Notes under the pieces: model-generated
Database searches by the model: none
Told to the model about the DNA's origin: nothing
The model's input: the letters and a program-made list of their open reading frames with translations, nothing else
Position numbers and translations under genes: made by a program
In this document: positions 53,101-57,227 of the stretch, piece by piece
Layout: each line of letters starts with the position of its first letter
How positions within the stretch are numbered: the stretch's first letter is position 1
NCBI GenBank assembly: GCA_022575985.1
Contig: JAKSXM010000007.1
Location: forward strand, 8,186,501 to 8,250,500
DNA length: 64,000 bases
Direction of reading: 5' to 3'
From: Anagrus nilaparvatae
Taxonomy: Eukaryota; Arthropoda; Insecta; Hymenoptera; Mymaridae

Positions 53101-56100
53101 TAAGATTATTTTAAAAGCATATATTATGTTCAATACATTATATTTATCCACCATCTTGGAAAATTAAAATGAAAATTTTCATCAATAAAAACGTTTTTCT
53201 CAACCTCGACTCGCAGGTAATGTATAAAGTTGCTTAAAAACGGAAGCATAAGGTAAATTTTTATTTCTTATATTTTTTAAAAGGCATTTTAACGTCAGCC
53301 ACTGATCCAACCAGCGTGACAAAACTTATTGATAACTTATAAGTTTACTGATCCGGACTGATCAAACAATTCAGTTAATTGATCCGCGACTGATCAACAA
53401 CTTAGATTCCCTGTTTCCTGGGGATTACTTTCAGTTAATTTCGAGATAATTTGCAATTCAAAGTTTAGTAATAACTTTAGACATTAGTGGAATAAATAAA
53501 GTCATCTTGGTATTTCCTTTTGCGAATTTAAAAGAATGACTAAGTCAAATGTCAGTGTGCTTTTTCATAAATTTTTTCATTTAAAGCAGATATTTATTTA
53601 CTTTTCTTTAAAAAAAAAGCCACCATTATTGAGAAAAAACTATCAAAAAAAAAAAAATTTTGATCAGAAATCTAATGTAGCATGTTGCCAAACAATAAAA
53701 GCAATCAGTCATTTATTTAATTTTCTTTAGCGAATTACGAAAGTAAAAAATAAAAATTATACCAATAAAAATATTTCTGCATCTTAATTAAGAATCAAAT
53801 AAATAATCATATCTTAAGAAGCATAAATATAATTTTTTGCCATTAAAATTTATAATTTCTTTAAACATAAAATAGCTTTTTCTATAAAACAAGCATTCAT
53901 ATACAAATAAATATCAACATGCGAAATTATATATTACGTGCAGTTGAAATATTGCAACACGCGAATGAACAATACTCACAATTTCTGCTTCTTATTAAAT
54001 ATAAGATTGTATGAACAAGCTTAACTTGAATTATAAGCTTAAATACCACGCAAAACAATTTTCAAATAAATTATTTTTCTCCAAATAGGTGATGAAGAAC
54101 TTTTAACGAAACGAGCTGGTGAATGCATTTTACCGGGTCCGTGTCCATCGCATTGTGTTTGTAATGGCGCTACGATTGATTGTTCGAATAAAAATCTTAC
54201 TGTTTTGCCAAGAGATTTACCTGCCTATACCTCGACTTTGTAAGTTTTAGCTTGGTGTAATCCAAGGACTGGCTTTAATTTTTATTTTAATTTTTAGAAT
54301 ATTAAGAAATAATTCAATAGAAAAAATAAAATCCGAAGGATTTTTTGAAAAGTTGCCGGAATTGCAGCACTTAGATCTTCGAGATAATAAAATATCCAGA
54401 ATAGAAGCCGAAGCTTTCGAAGGAGCTCAAAAATTAGCGGATTTGTGAGTTTCTTTTTTCTATTATCTTTTAAAACGCAACATCTCAATTATCGATTTTC
54501 TTTCTCTCTCTAGACTTTTATCGAATAACAAACTACGAGAAGTCCATACGAAAATGTTTACTGGACTGAAAAGCTTAAAAAGCTTGTAAGTAGAAACTCT
54601 TTTCTCTTTTTTTCTAACCTAAATTTTAAATCCTATTTTCTCCTTCAGGAATCTTCATGGAAATGCCATTACTTGTATGATGTCCAATTCTTTCGACAAT
54701 TTGCCGCATCTGCATTCGATGTAAGTATAAAAATTCCTTTTTTTTCTTATCCTTCCTTCCTTCCTTCCTTTTCACCTTTTCTTCCGCGCATAAGTTCACA
54801 CGATCCGATGAGAATTCAAAAGTTAAAGCCATGATATTTTTTTAGAAATATTCAAGGAAATCCACTGTCGTGTAATTGCCATCTTAGTTGGTTTTCCGAA
54901 TGGCTAAAAAAACGTGACGGCACAAGTGTTGTCGGGCACTGTCATGATCCATCGAGACTCAAAGATGCTTCAATCAGTGACATCCCAAGACATGAATTTA
55001 AATGCAATAGTAAGTAATATTTTGAATTAAAATGTTTCTATTGAAATTTAACCATCGATGAAATGAAATACGATGATATTTTTAAAAGTTTGTTGATCGG
55101 ATTTTTTATTTTCTATTCAATGAAAAATAATTTAAATATCAGTTTATTTTAAAAATATCAAAATCCGATTAAATTTTTATTTTTTTATATTTTTATTGAA
55201 TTTAATATCGAAATAAAAAAGCCATTTGCTTGGAAGATGGAAAAGGTAAATATGTTTTTTTTCTCGTGTTTTACTTTTTCTAACTATAACTGGAGAAAAT
55301 CTTATACTTTTCCTCTCTTAAAATAACTGAAGTATATATAAATCAAGTTTAACAACATATTTTTCTCTCTTATAAAAATTTTTCTTTAAAATGAGAAACA
55401 CTATTTTATTTAAAAAATGCTTATGCATAATTGAAAAATTCACATGCCTAGAAATTTCATGGCATATTCAAGGTTTGTTGAAGTAGTGTTTTCAGAAAAA
55501 TGTGGAAAATTTTTAAAAATTGGTATGGTTTCGAAAAATATGTTTTGAGGATATATTATTGTAAAGTAACTTCTGTAAATATACAAAAAAAAATATATTG
55601 CTTGAGAAAAATAATTAGATGTTTACAAAAAGTGATTTTCATTGTAAGTTTACAACAAAATTTATAAAAGCAAATTGACAATATTATATTTTGAAAATTT
55701 ACAGGAGTTAATTTTAATAGCGTGAGTTGAAATAATTCAAAGTCGATGTTTCATAAAAATATTCAGAAAGAGGCCCAAAATGTGCTAAACCCTTTCTATA
55801 CCAGATTAAAAGTTGATATTAAATCTAGTCTATAGTATCAAAAGTTTTATAGTGCAGTTGGGAGTTATTTACGATTAATCTTCAAGAATCTCCAAATTGA
55901 ATTAACAATGCTAGACTAGGTTTAACCTAAACTTTTAATCTGATGTAAAAAAGGCTCTAGAAGGCATAAAAATTTACAACAAAAACTCTTCTTTTTGATT
56001 TCTTTAATTTCTTTAAAAAATGAAAAACTATTTAAAGAGTTATAATTTTGAAAACAACTAAGAATTTGAAACTTATTTTCATGAAATTTTTTCTAGCTTT

Positions 56101-56871
56101 TAATAAAATTAGTTTTCAAAAATACTACTTTTTTGAGTTGTCGAGGTGGTTTTTTGATTGACTATTGCAACAAATACTCAAAATAAAATAATGTTAACAT
56201 AACTTTTTTATAATTTATTTGAATAACGAAATAAAAAAAAAGTTTTATTGTCGTACTTTTAAATATTTTAATTTATTCAGTTTATATTTACACTCATTAT
56301 AAATACTAACTAAAAGACGATAAAACTTATAATAACTTGTTAAATATTCTTCGTTAAAAAAGTTTTTCAAAAAAAGAAAAACTAGTCTGTTACTTTTTAT
56401 ATTATAGTTTATATTTTTTTTTTTAAACTCTTATCAGTTTTTGTGCAATGAAATACTTAATTTACATTTATTTTTTATATAAAATAATGTATACCGGGTT
56501 AATTATTGATTTTATTGAGAATCGAGAGTTTAAAACAAAATGCTTTACTCAAGTAATTTATGTGATTAGAATAAATAAAATTGACTTTACGGAATTTCAC
56601 AAAGAAAACTTTCATGAAATTCAAAGATAACGAAGATCAAAATAAATAAAAGTGTTTATTAAAATGTAGGTGACAGCCTCGGTTGCTTGGGTGACGATTA
56701 TTGTCCACCTCAATGTAGTTGTGCTGGTTCGGTTGTACGCTGTTCACGTTCTAGGTTAACTGAAATACCAAGAGGCATCCCACCAGAAACTACAGAACTT
56801 TATCTTGATGTTAATGATATCAAAATTGTTCAACTGGAAAGACTTTCGCATCTTACGACACTTACAAGACT
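8580..56871 (+). CDS. sli: Slit (Robo ligand), internal part: LRR domains D1 to start of D4, 15 exons seen
   Basis: Slit is a large secreted glycoprotein that binds Robo receptors and steers axons and migrating cells. Family architecture is signal peptide, four LRR domains each capped by LRRNT and LRRCT, EGF repeats, a LamG domain and a C-terminal cystine knot. Visible exons: 8580-8651, 25136-25279, 25348-25419, 25494-25565, 25627-26004, 26068-26139, 26197-26663 (interrupted), 27248-27319, 27391-27534, 54089-54239, 54298-54444, 54514-54585, 54649-54720, 54846-55009, 56670-56871. Single-LRR exons are 72 bp and joined in phase 2, so exons can be lost or gained in frame. Short strings such as [39 protein letters not shown] and VVRCSR match Drosophila Slit as I know it. 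The start and the 3' half lie outside the window. D2 lacks its LRRCT exon and has an insertion in one LRR, so this copy may be defective. Confidence 0.93.
8652..10153. other. Start of the 16.5-kb slit intron, no gene seen
   Basis: AT-rich. The open frame at 9561-9854 has no recognisable homology and is regarded as chance. Confidence 0.4.
10164..13202. mobile_element. Mutator-like (MULE) non-autonomous element with about 1-kb inverted ends
   Basis: The left end GAGGGGCTACCGTCTTGG is matched by CCAAGACGGTAGCCCCTC at the right end, and the match continues for about 970 bp on each side (10164-11130 and 12235-13202). The flanks carry the direct repeat GTATGCAAC at 10154-10162 and 13203-13211, a 9-bp (possibly 10-bp) target duplication. 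Long TIRs with a 9-10 bp duplication are the hallmark of the Mutator superfamily. The arms include runs of a GATTTTTYG-type simple repeat. The loop (11130-12235) holds a copy of the T-family minisatellite. No transposase was found, so it must be mobilised in trans or be dead. Confidence 0.8.
11603..12230 (-). repeat. T-family minisatellite inside the MULE loop
   Basis: Begins TTAACATGGTACATG and continues with about a dozen diverged copies of a unit near 28 bp whose core is GGGACTTAGAATAATT. It is the reverse complement of the sequence inserted in the slit exon at 26221-26615. Related blocks lie at 33040-33185 and 39104-40016. Confidence 0.7.
13212..14892. other. AT-rich intron, no gene seen
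   Basis: No coding sequence, RNA gene or repeat-family copy recognised. Confidence 0.4.
14893..15050. repeat. Double-hairpin repeat, copy 2
   Basis: Diverged relative of 3586-3785. AAAAATAAAGAATG is followed by AATCGCACGTAAATTGCACG, then the pairing arm TGATTTGGGTCATTC and GGCCGAGG. The second hairpin is less well preserved. Confidence 0.55.
15051..16660. other. AT-rich intron, no gene seen
   Basis: No recognisable gene. Open frames here are short and of intron-like composition. Confidence 0.4.
16665..19570. repeat. Cluster of related repeat modules with GC-rich hairpins
   Basis: At least five related modules share the line GAGTACGTATAAATTAGTGC or its variants (near 17128, 17651, 18288, 18670, 19247), an AGTACG-AGCTGA block and an end of CACACA runs followed by AAATATATATAG. 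GC hairpins such as GGGGGGGCTCCGCCCCCCC occur near 17445 and 17968, and GCTCGCTTCGCTCACC near 16681. The modules at 17030-17345 and 19173-19520 are nearly identical. This looks like one dispersed family that has landed repeatedly in itself; class unknown. Confidence 0.6.
18982..19169 (+). repeat. GGATA pentanucleotide array
   Basis: A nearly perfect run of about 36 copies of GGATA, led in by AGATA units. A short second run of the same unit sits at 19538-19568, on the far side of one of the dispersed modules. Confidence 0.95.
19571..20667. other. Intronic DNA with a non-repetitive, higher-complexity block
   Basis: 19571-19880 is plain AT-rich. From about 19890 to 20350 the sequence is of mixed composition, is not shared with any repeat here and holds no convincing coding frame. 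It is a candidate intronic regulatory region of slit. Confidence 0.35.
20668..21295 (+). pseudogene. Penelope-like retroelement remnant (RT tail plus GIY-YIG-like end)
   Basis: One frame, open from 20668, reads [20 protein letters not shown], then [17 protein letters not shown] and [15 protein letters not shown], the pattern typical of the C-terminal end of Penelope-like reverse transcriptases, and stops at 21136-21138. A second frame from 21125 to the TAA at 21293-21295 continues the protein: [38 protein letters not shown], resembling the GIY-YIG endonuclease of these elements (Y.ET...L..R...H, GH..DW). A single frameshift therefore separates the two parts. The 5' portion, with the catalytic RT core, is missing. 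Not expressed protein; a dead fragment within the slit intron. Confidence 0.7.
21296..23890. other. AT-rich intron, no gene seen
   Basis: Only low-complexity sequence. The block at 22848-22870 (ACATGTCCCATATTAAAAAA) resembles the end of the T family, suggesting an eroded copy upstream of it. Confidence 0.4.
23891..24285. mobile_element. MITE-like W element, copy 2 (395 bp)
   Basis: Ends ATTGAGTCTTCCTCACTC and GGGGAAAGGTCGGACTCAAT match copy 1 at 7327-7498. The flanks read AGCT on both sides. The interior has inverted segments (GGACCTAAA motifs) and no protein. Confidence 0.7.
24286..25135. other. Last part of the 16.5-kb slit intron
   Basis: AT-rich with a mixed-composition patch at 24415-24500 that is not repeated in the window. 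It ends in the polypyrimidine tract and acceptor of the exon at 25136. Confidence 0.4.
25136..25279 (+). CDS. sli: slit exon: two LRRs of domain D1
   Basis: This 144-bp exon (2 x 72) encodes two repeats, starting [18 protein letters not shown], which is almost the Drosophila Slit sequence, and continuing [10 protein letters not shown]...LKRL. The acceptor is a pyrimidine-rich tract ending CCAG and the donor is GTGAGT. Both borders are phase 2. Two repeats in one exon suggest an old intron loss. Confidence 0.94.
25348..25419 (+). CDS. sli: slit exon: LRR of domain D1
   Basis: This 72-bp exon encodes one LRR, (L)[18 protein letters not shown]...LKHL. The acceptor is TTAACAG, the donor GTAAGT, both borders phase 2. 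The flanking introns are short (68 and 74 bp), unlike the two giant introns elsewhere in the gene. Confidence 0.92.
25494..25565 (+). CDS. sli: slit exon: LRR of domain D1
   Basis: This 72-bp exon encodes one LRR, (L)[18 protein letters not shown]...LEIL. The acceptor is TTTTATAG and the donor GTAAGT, both borders phase 2. It matches the Drosophila repeat with the N.I.CLDE.AF pattern. Confidence 0.92.
25627..26004 (+). CDS. sli: slit exon: last D1 LRR, D1 LRRCT and D2 LRRNT
   Basis: This 378-bp exon contains in order: an LRR ([15 protein letters not shown]...[11 protein letters not shown]), the D1 C-terminal cap with its CDCHLIWLS core and two further cysteines (TRCSS, ELECLN), a linker, and the D2 N-terminal cap ([17 protein letters not shown]). 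The acceptor is TTTCAG. The donor is the slightly weaker GTTAGT. Borders are phase 2. An intact D1 cap here shows what the missing D2 cap exon should look like. Confidence 0.94.
26068..26139 (+). CDS. sli: slit exon: first LRR of domain D2
   Basis: This 72-bp exon encodes (L)[18 protein letters not shown]...LRRI, matching the first full D2 repeat of Drosophila Slit. The acceptor is TTCCCAG and the donor GTGAGT, both phase 2. D2 is the Robo-binding domain in studied Slits. Confidence 0.93.
26197..26663 (+). pseudogene. sli: slit exon (second D2 LRR) split by a 395-bp insertion
   Basis: The exon begins normally after TTTTAG with (I)DLSNNKIK, then runs into foreign sequence with an in-frame TAA at 26227-26229. 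The rest of the same repeat, [15 protein letters not shown], resumes at 26620 and ends at GTAAGT. Coding parts are 26197-26220 (24 nt) and 26616-26663 (48 nt): together exactly 72 nt, the standard LRR exon size, in frame and phase 2 at both ends. TTAA flanks the insert on both sides (26217-26220 and 26612-26615). A cryptic in-frame splice from GTAATA at 26205 to the AG at 26622-26623 is conceivable but would delete most of the repeat. Confidence 0.85.
26221..26615. mobile_element. TTAA-flanked T-family element inserted in a slit LRR exon
   Basis: Left terminal sequence AAACTTATAACC, then the hairpin GGTTTGTGTAAACACAACC, CATGGAACATGTTTA, several CTAAGTCCCTAA-type minisatellite units and TAAACATGTTCCATG at the right, followed by TTAA. 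Taking 26217-26220 and 26612-26615 as a TTAA target duplication, removal restores a 72-nt in-frame LRR exon. The left end is shared with the reverse complement of 39993-40016, and the right end with 11603, 33170 and 39104. Confidence 0.8.
26726..27204. mobile_element. TIR element (479 bp) in a slit intron
   Basis: Perfect 14-bp inverted ends, GTTTACTTCTTTCT at the left and AGAAAGAAGTAAAC at the right. The interior is GC-richer than its surroundings and contains the repeated string GTGGATAAGGA. No coding sequence. Confidence 0.65.
27248..27319 (+). CDS. sli: slit exon: third LRR of domain D2
   Basis: This 72-bp exon encodes (L)[18 protein letters not shown]...SQLL, close to Drosophila D2 (LVLYGNKIKDLP). 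The acceptor is TTTTTTAG and the donor GTAAGT, phase 2 on both sides. Since it is clean, the damage to D2 is local to the preceding exon and to the missing cap. Confidence 0.92.
27391..27534 (+). CDS. sli: slit exon: last two LRRs of domain D2
   Basis: This 144-bp exon encodes two repeats: [19 protein letters not shown] and [19 protein letters not shown]...IKTL. The acceptor is TTTTCCTAG and the donor GTAAGT, phase 2. The next exon should begin with the N-P-F/C-D-C core of the D2 LRRCT, but no such sequence is recognisable in the following 26.6 kb. Confidence 0.93.
28142..28972. repeat. Large palindrome, about 370-bp arms
   Basis: The left arm (28142-28515) and right arm (28610-28972) are near-perfect reverse complements around a spacer of about 95 bp. 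Both strands give the identical peptide string [18 protein letters not shown], a direct consequence of the symmetry. It carries GTGTGT runs in each arm. It would extrude or form a long RNA hairpin. Confidence 0.85.
28976..31577 (-). repeat. Family X repeat, full-length copy b, internally amplified
   Basis: Hairpin end GGTTCCTCAGAGAGGAACC at 28976; the other end, in the opposite sense, is ACCCTGCCAACTAGCTGGC at 31577. A (TG)n tract of about 75 bp lies at 29092-29168. A unit of about 467 bp (marked by GTAACTAGTGATATTTC near 29641, 30107 and 30575) is repeated in tandem, so the copy is almost twice as long as copy e. No coding capacity. Confidence 0.8.
31924..33339. other. AT-rich intron with repeat scraps
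   Basis: The block 32430-32510 (GCCTATGTTAATCCTCCG ... TTTTACCGCAGAAGTT) is a relative of the sequence into which the hAT-like element at 37930 inserted. 33040-33185 carries T-family motifs (TTTTAAGTCCC, CATGTTAAAAA). No gene. Confidence 0.45.
33340..35182. mobile_element. TIR element carrying an R2-like fragment
   Basis: Inverted ends AAGGGGAGTG(C/T)CAACTGTTT and AAACAGTTG(A/G)CACTCCCCTT extend with interruptions for roughly 100 bp (GAGGTTGTGGTAGTTGAAAA at one end, its relative at the other; CAGAAGGCCCATTAAGATAA pairing with the sequence near 33410). Inside, on the minus strand, is a decayed R2-type reverse transcriptase piece. No obvious target duplication. Confidence 0.65.
34063..34485 (-). 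pseudogene. R2-clade LINE reverse transcriptase fragment (C-terminal part)
   Basis: The minus-strand frame of 140 residues reads [20 protein letters not shown], then [20 protein letters not shown] and [16 protein letters not shown], the region after the RT core in R2-type elements (LKP.QRL, W..LP.DTP..Y.HA, GGLGIPSL). A few residues are missing between the blocks. Catalytic motifs are not present in this piece; decayed coding sequence probably continues towards 33720 on the same strand. R2 elements normally sit in 28S rDNA, and a related non-rDNA clade is equally possible. Confidence 0.65.
35512..36011. mobile_element. Fold-back MITE-like element (500 bp)
   Basis: The ends ACACAGGTC and GACCTGTGT begin arms of about 230 bp: the left arm includes GGTGCTGAAACCGAATATGA, the right arm TCATATTCGGTTTCAGCACC. 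The inner arms repeat the motif AAAAATTGATATACATATCG in inverted form around a TA-rich centre at 35795. No coding capacity. Confidence 0.8.
36012..36224. other. Intergenic spacer upstream of the nested protease
   Basis: AT-rich, unique in the window; it would hold any upstream control of the protease gene. Confidence 0.3.
36225..36233 (+). promoter_or_regulatory. TATA-like box of the nested protease gene
   Basis: TATATATAT lies about 70 bp before the ATG at 36303 and would place a start site near 36255-36265, giving a 5' UTR of roughly 40 nt. In such AT-rich DNA this is only suggestive. Confidence 0.35.
36303..37163 (+). CDS. Secreted chymotrypsin-like serine protease (S1A), complete, nested in slit intron
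   Basis: Two exons, 36303-36345 and 36421-37163, joined by a 75-bp intron (GTAAGA...TTGCAG), encode 261 residues. A hydrophobic signal peptide (about residues 1-15) is followed by a short propeptide and the activation site NAR31|IVNG. The catalytic triad is His72 (TAAHC), Asp119 (NDVAII) and Ser215 (GDSGGP). Six cysteines fit the three core disulfides of the family. The residue at the base of the S1 pocket (chymotrypsin 189, six before Ser215) is Gly, not Asp, and position 216 is Ala, which argues for chymotrypsin- or elastase-like rather than trypsin-like specificity. Activation needs cleavage after Arg by another protease. The gene lies in the 26.6-kb slit intron on the same strand, with its own TATA-like box and polyadenylation signal, so it is probably transcribed independently. 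Whether it is digestive, immune or venom-related cannot be told from sequence. Confidence 0.95.
37235..37240 (+). terminator. Polyadenylation signal of the protease gene
   Basis: AATAAA occurs 72 bp after the stop codon, with no earlier copy between the stop and this site. Usual distance for a compact insect gene. Confidence 0.6.
37241..37929. other. Spacer between protease gene and hAT-like element
   Basis: AT-rich, no gene. 37876-37921 is the left part of a repeat also seen at 32430-32510; the right part follows the hAT-like element at 39061. Confidence 0.5.
37930..39060. mobile_element. hAT-like non-autonomous DNA transposon with 8-bp target duplication
   Basis: The left end TAGACCTGTGACGAGG and the right end CTCTCGTCACAGGTCTA are inverted, and the element is flanked by perfect direct repeats TATACCGC (37922-37929 and 39061-39068). 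An 8-bp duplication with TIRs of this length fits the hAT superfamily. About 170 bp at each end is crowded with CGAGGCGAGG motifs in both orientations, probably transposase-binding repeats. The AT-rich core has no transposase. The interrupted host sequence is visible uninterrupted at 32484-32505 (TTTTACCGCAGAAGTT). Confidence 0.85.
39104..40016. mobile_element. T-family element, long copy with a nested palindrome
   Basis: Starts TTAACATGGAACATG and ends CATGTTCCATG ... GGTTGTGTGAAAACACAAACC ACTTATAAG, the same two ends as the slit exon insertion in reverse orientation. The interior contains GACTTAGAATA minisatellite units and G-rich tracts. A near-perfect palindrome (39435-39788) lies in its middle. 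Confidence 0.7.
39435..39788. repeat. Near-perfect palindrome, about 165-bp arms
   Basis: The left arm runs from GTAAGGTAGAA to AAAAAAGTTGGATTT, the right arm mirrors it to TTCTACCTTAC, with a spacer of about 20 bp near 39610. Mismatches are few, so the structure is young or maintained by gene conversion. Confidence 0.9.
40017..41245. other. AT-rich intron, no gene seen
   Basis: 40528-40546 (ATCAGCTTCGCTCTACCCG) is the inverted match of 5371-5389. The open frame at 40941-41210 is hydrophobic low complexity with no homology I know. Confidence 0.4.
41246..42920 (+). repeat. Family X repeat, copy c, interrupted by a TIR element
   Basis: Starts ACCCTGACAACTAGCTGAC, close to the start of copy e, and ends with the hairpin GGTTCCTCATTGAGGAACC. 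Flanks are AAAAC on the left and AAAATA on the right. It is interrupted at 41717-42605 by a separate inverted-repeat element; the X sequence (ATCAGAT ... TCGAGATATCGAGT) rejoins around it. Confidence 0.75.
41717..42605. mobile_element. TIR element (889 bp) nested in family X copy c
   Basis: The left end GGGTAATTCCATGGATAAAT is inverted at the right as ATTTATCCATGGAATCACCC. The arms extend about 190 bp with matches such as CCACCATTTTTGAAAGTCCC and GGGACTTTCAAAAATGGTGG. No coding sequence. The X sequence on both sides shows where it landed. Confidence 0.8.
42921..43667. other. AT-rich spacer with one short GC-rich patch
   Basis: No gene. 43108-43160 is GC-rich (ACTTCGCGCTTTGCGGGG) and may be the end of an unrecognised element. 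Confidence 0.35.
44680..45560. repeat. Satellite array 1a: short units with TGCAATCATTGC palindrome
   Basis: Units of about 45-70 bp, each with TTTCAATGCAATCATTGC followed by TAAAAAATTTTTGAAA. Adjacent units vary in length by A/T-tract slippage. Open frames here (repeated [19 protein letters not shown] peptides on the minus strand) are a by-product of the repeat. Confidence 0.9.
45561..46190. repeat. Transition zone between satellite types
   Basis: Degenerate copies of the TGCAATNATTG motif mixed with unique AT-rich sequence, and a duplicate (46010-46150) of the segment at 44475-44600 that precedes array 1a. This indicates a segmental duplication inside the array. Confidence 0.6.
46190..50830. 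repeat. Satellite array 1b: 114-bp unit with 343-bp higher-order repeat
   Basis: Unit content: GTTTCTGCTAAAGTCAATAA, AATATTTCAATGCAATCATT, GCATAAAAATATTTGAAAT, CCAACTTTTGTATAAAACAG, GACACTATT and AAAAAAATTTAGAATG. Successive palindrome positions near 47434, 47549, 47667, 47779, 47893, 48008, 48121 and 48235 are 112-118 bp apart. A three-unit block repeats at 343 bp (47268 and 47611). A larger duplication links 46757-47035 with 49512-49790. Units near 50100-50830 are more diverged, as expected at an array edge. Confidence 0.92.
48504..49033. mobile_element. TTAA-flanked TIR element (530 bp) inside the satellite
   Basis: Flanked by TTAA at 48500-48503 and 49034-49037. Ends GGTAGTTCACCAG and CTGGTAAAGAACC are inverted with one or two differences. 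Removing it and one TTAA rejoins the satellite unit TTTCAATGTTAACATT exactly as in neighbouring units. TTAA targeting is known for piggyBac-type elements, but the ends lack the usual CCC start, so the superfamily is uncertain. Confidence 0.85.
50860..51150. repeat. Inner right arm of the satellite structure
   Basis: Reverse-complement relative of 44235-44480: AACAGTTGTAACTCTGTGCC and GTCAACTCGATAGCATTTTT here, against GGTTCAGAGTTACAACTGTT and AAATGCTATCGATTTGACG on the left. Similarity is clear but diverged. Confidence 0.75.
51150..52740. repeat. Satellite array 2: unit near 165 bp
   Basis: Repeats of TCATATTGNNTGTCTACAAT, ATGAAAAAACT, TTTCAATCTATATTGTTGGC and GGATATCGGCTGTCCTATTT. Marker positions near 51267, 51421, 51590, 51953, 52149, 52317, 52473 and 52647 give spacings of about 155-195 bp outside an insertion. 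It is unrelated in sequence to array 1 but also centred on small palindromes. Confidence 0.8.
51630..51918 (+). repeat. Family X repeat, truncated copy d
   Basis: Only the hairpin-side end is present: ATGAGGTATTACATCCAAAT, ACACACAC tract, CAAAACGTGCGTATATG and the decayed hairpin GGGTCCTCTATGAGGAACC. It interrupts satellite array 2. Confidence 0.75.
53428..54088. other. End of the 26.6-kb slit intron
   Basis: AT-rich, no recognisable exon or repeat. It ends with the acceptor CCAAATAG of the exon at 54089. The open frame 53536-53730 has no recognisable homology. Confidence 0.4.
54089..54239 (+). CDS. sli: slit exon: D2-D3 linker and D3 LRRNT
   Basis: This 151-bp exon is entered in phase 1 (gt gat gaa...) and encodes the linker [12 protein letters not shown] followed by the D3 N-terminal cap ([14 protein letters not shown]) and [12 protein letters not shown]. 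The phase-1 entry mirrors the D3-to-D4 boundary at 56670, so the missing upstream exon should end in phase 1 just after the last cap cysteine. The acceptor is AAATAG; the donor is GTAAGT. Confidence 0.93.
54298..54444 (+). CDS. sli: slit exon: two LRRs of domain D3
   Basis: This 147-bp exon (49 codons) encodes [20 protein letters not shown] and [20 protein letters not shown]...LADL, one repeat being a residue longer than usual, as in other Slit D3 domains. The acceptor is TTTTTAG, the donor GTGAGT, phase 2. Confidence 0.92.
54514..54585 (+). CDS. sli: slit exon: LRR of domain D3
   Basis: This 72-bp exon encodes (L)[18 protein letters not shown]...LKSL. The acceptor follows a TC-rich tract (CTCTCTCTAG), the donor is GTAAGT, both phase 2. 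Confidence 0.92.
54649..54720 (+). CDS. sli: slit exon: LRR of domain D3
   Basis: This 72-bp exon encodes (L)[18 protein letters not shown]...LHSI, matching the Drosophila LNLYDNQISCVMPGSF repeat. The acceptor is CTCCTTCAG, the donor GTAAGT, phase 2. Confidence 0.92.
54846..55009 (+). CDS. sli: slit exon: D3 LRRCT cap
   Basis: This 164-bp exon encodes the D3 C-terminal cap: [20 protein letters not shown], then GHCHDPSRL and a final HEFKCN. All four cap cysteines are present. It enters in phase 2 and leaves in phase 1 (a|gt). It is the direct model for the D2 cap exon that is absent from the window. Confidence 0.94.
55010..56669. other. slit intron between D3 and D4, no gene seen
   Basis: 1.66 kb of AT-rich sequence without repeat-family copies. 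The frame at 56448-56630 is regarded as chance. Confidence 0.45.
56670..56871 (+). CDS. sli: slit exon: D4 LRRNT and first D4 LRR
   Basis: This 202-bp exon encodes [36 protein letters not shown] and ELYLDVNDI...LTRL, very close to Drosophila D4. It enters in phase 1 and leaves in phase 2 at GTAAGT. No further exon is recognisable up to 64000, so the following intron is at least 7.1 kb. Confidence 0.94.
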
Positions 56872-57227
56872 GTAAGTATATTTGCTGTTTACTTAAATAA
56901 ATGTATCATTTTAAAAAATTCATTTTTGACTTATTGACCTACATTTGGCTTTTAATTACATTTCACTTTTTTCAAAAGCGTAAACTGAAATTTTCCCCAG
57001 GTTACGTTAAAATTAGATTTTATGAAAAACAGATCCATTAATCAAATAATAATAAAAAAAGTTTTTAATTTATAGTGACAAACTAAAATATAAAAAAAAG
57101 ATTGAATTTAAAATTTTTTAAATCGATGCATTTTTCCCTGGCAATTCATTTCTTTATGAAATAAATCATTTTTATGTACCAAATTTCAATTTTTAGGTCA
57201 AAAGCCTTTGAAAACTGTAAAATTTAC
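56872..57227. other. Start of the last slit intron in the window
   Basis: AT-rich; nothing recognised apart from a TTTTTCCCTGGCAATTCATT block that is a diverged extra arm of the palindrome that follows. Confidence 0.4.

Larger units (their letters stand above)
43668..53427. mobile_element. Large inverted-ended structure filled with satellite DNA (about 9.8 kb)
   Basis: Left end CCAGGAAAGATTTAAATAAG mirrors the right end TTCCCTGTTTCCTGG. Next inside, CACGCTGGTTGGATCAGCGG and CTGACGTTAAC at 43747-43775 mirror GTTAAAA/TTTTAACGTCAGCC and CTGATCCAACCAGCGTG at 53285-53320. Further in, the block 44235-44480 (ATGCTATCGATTTGACG ... GTTACAACTGTTTGAAG) is inverted at 50930-51130. Between the arms are a 114-bp satellite (44680-50830) and a second satellite (51150-52740), plus secondary insertions. 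No protein-coding sequence was found. It could be a fold-back element, a non-autonomous giant TIR element or a palindromised satellite locus. Confidence 0.6.

Noticed and set aside
43668..53427. Idea that the satellite structure is an integrated viral segment
   Set aside because: No viral genes, no known junction motifs and no coding sequence were seen; a fold-back or satellite origin explains more.
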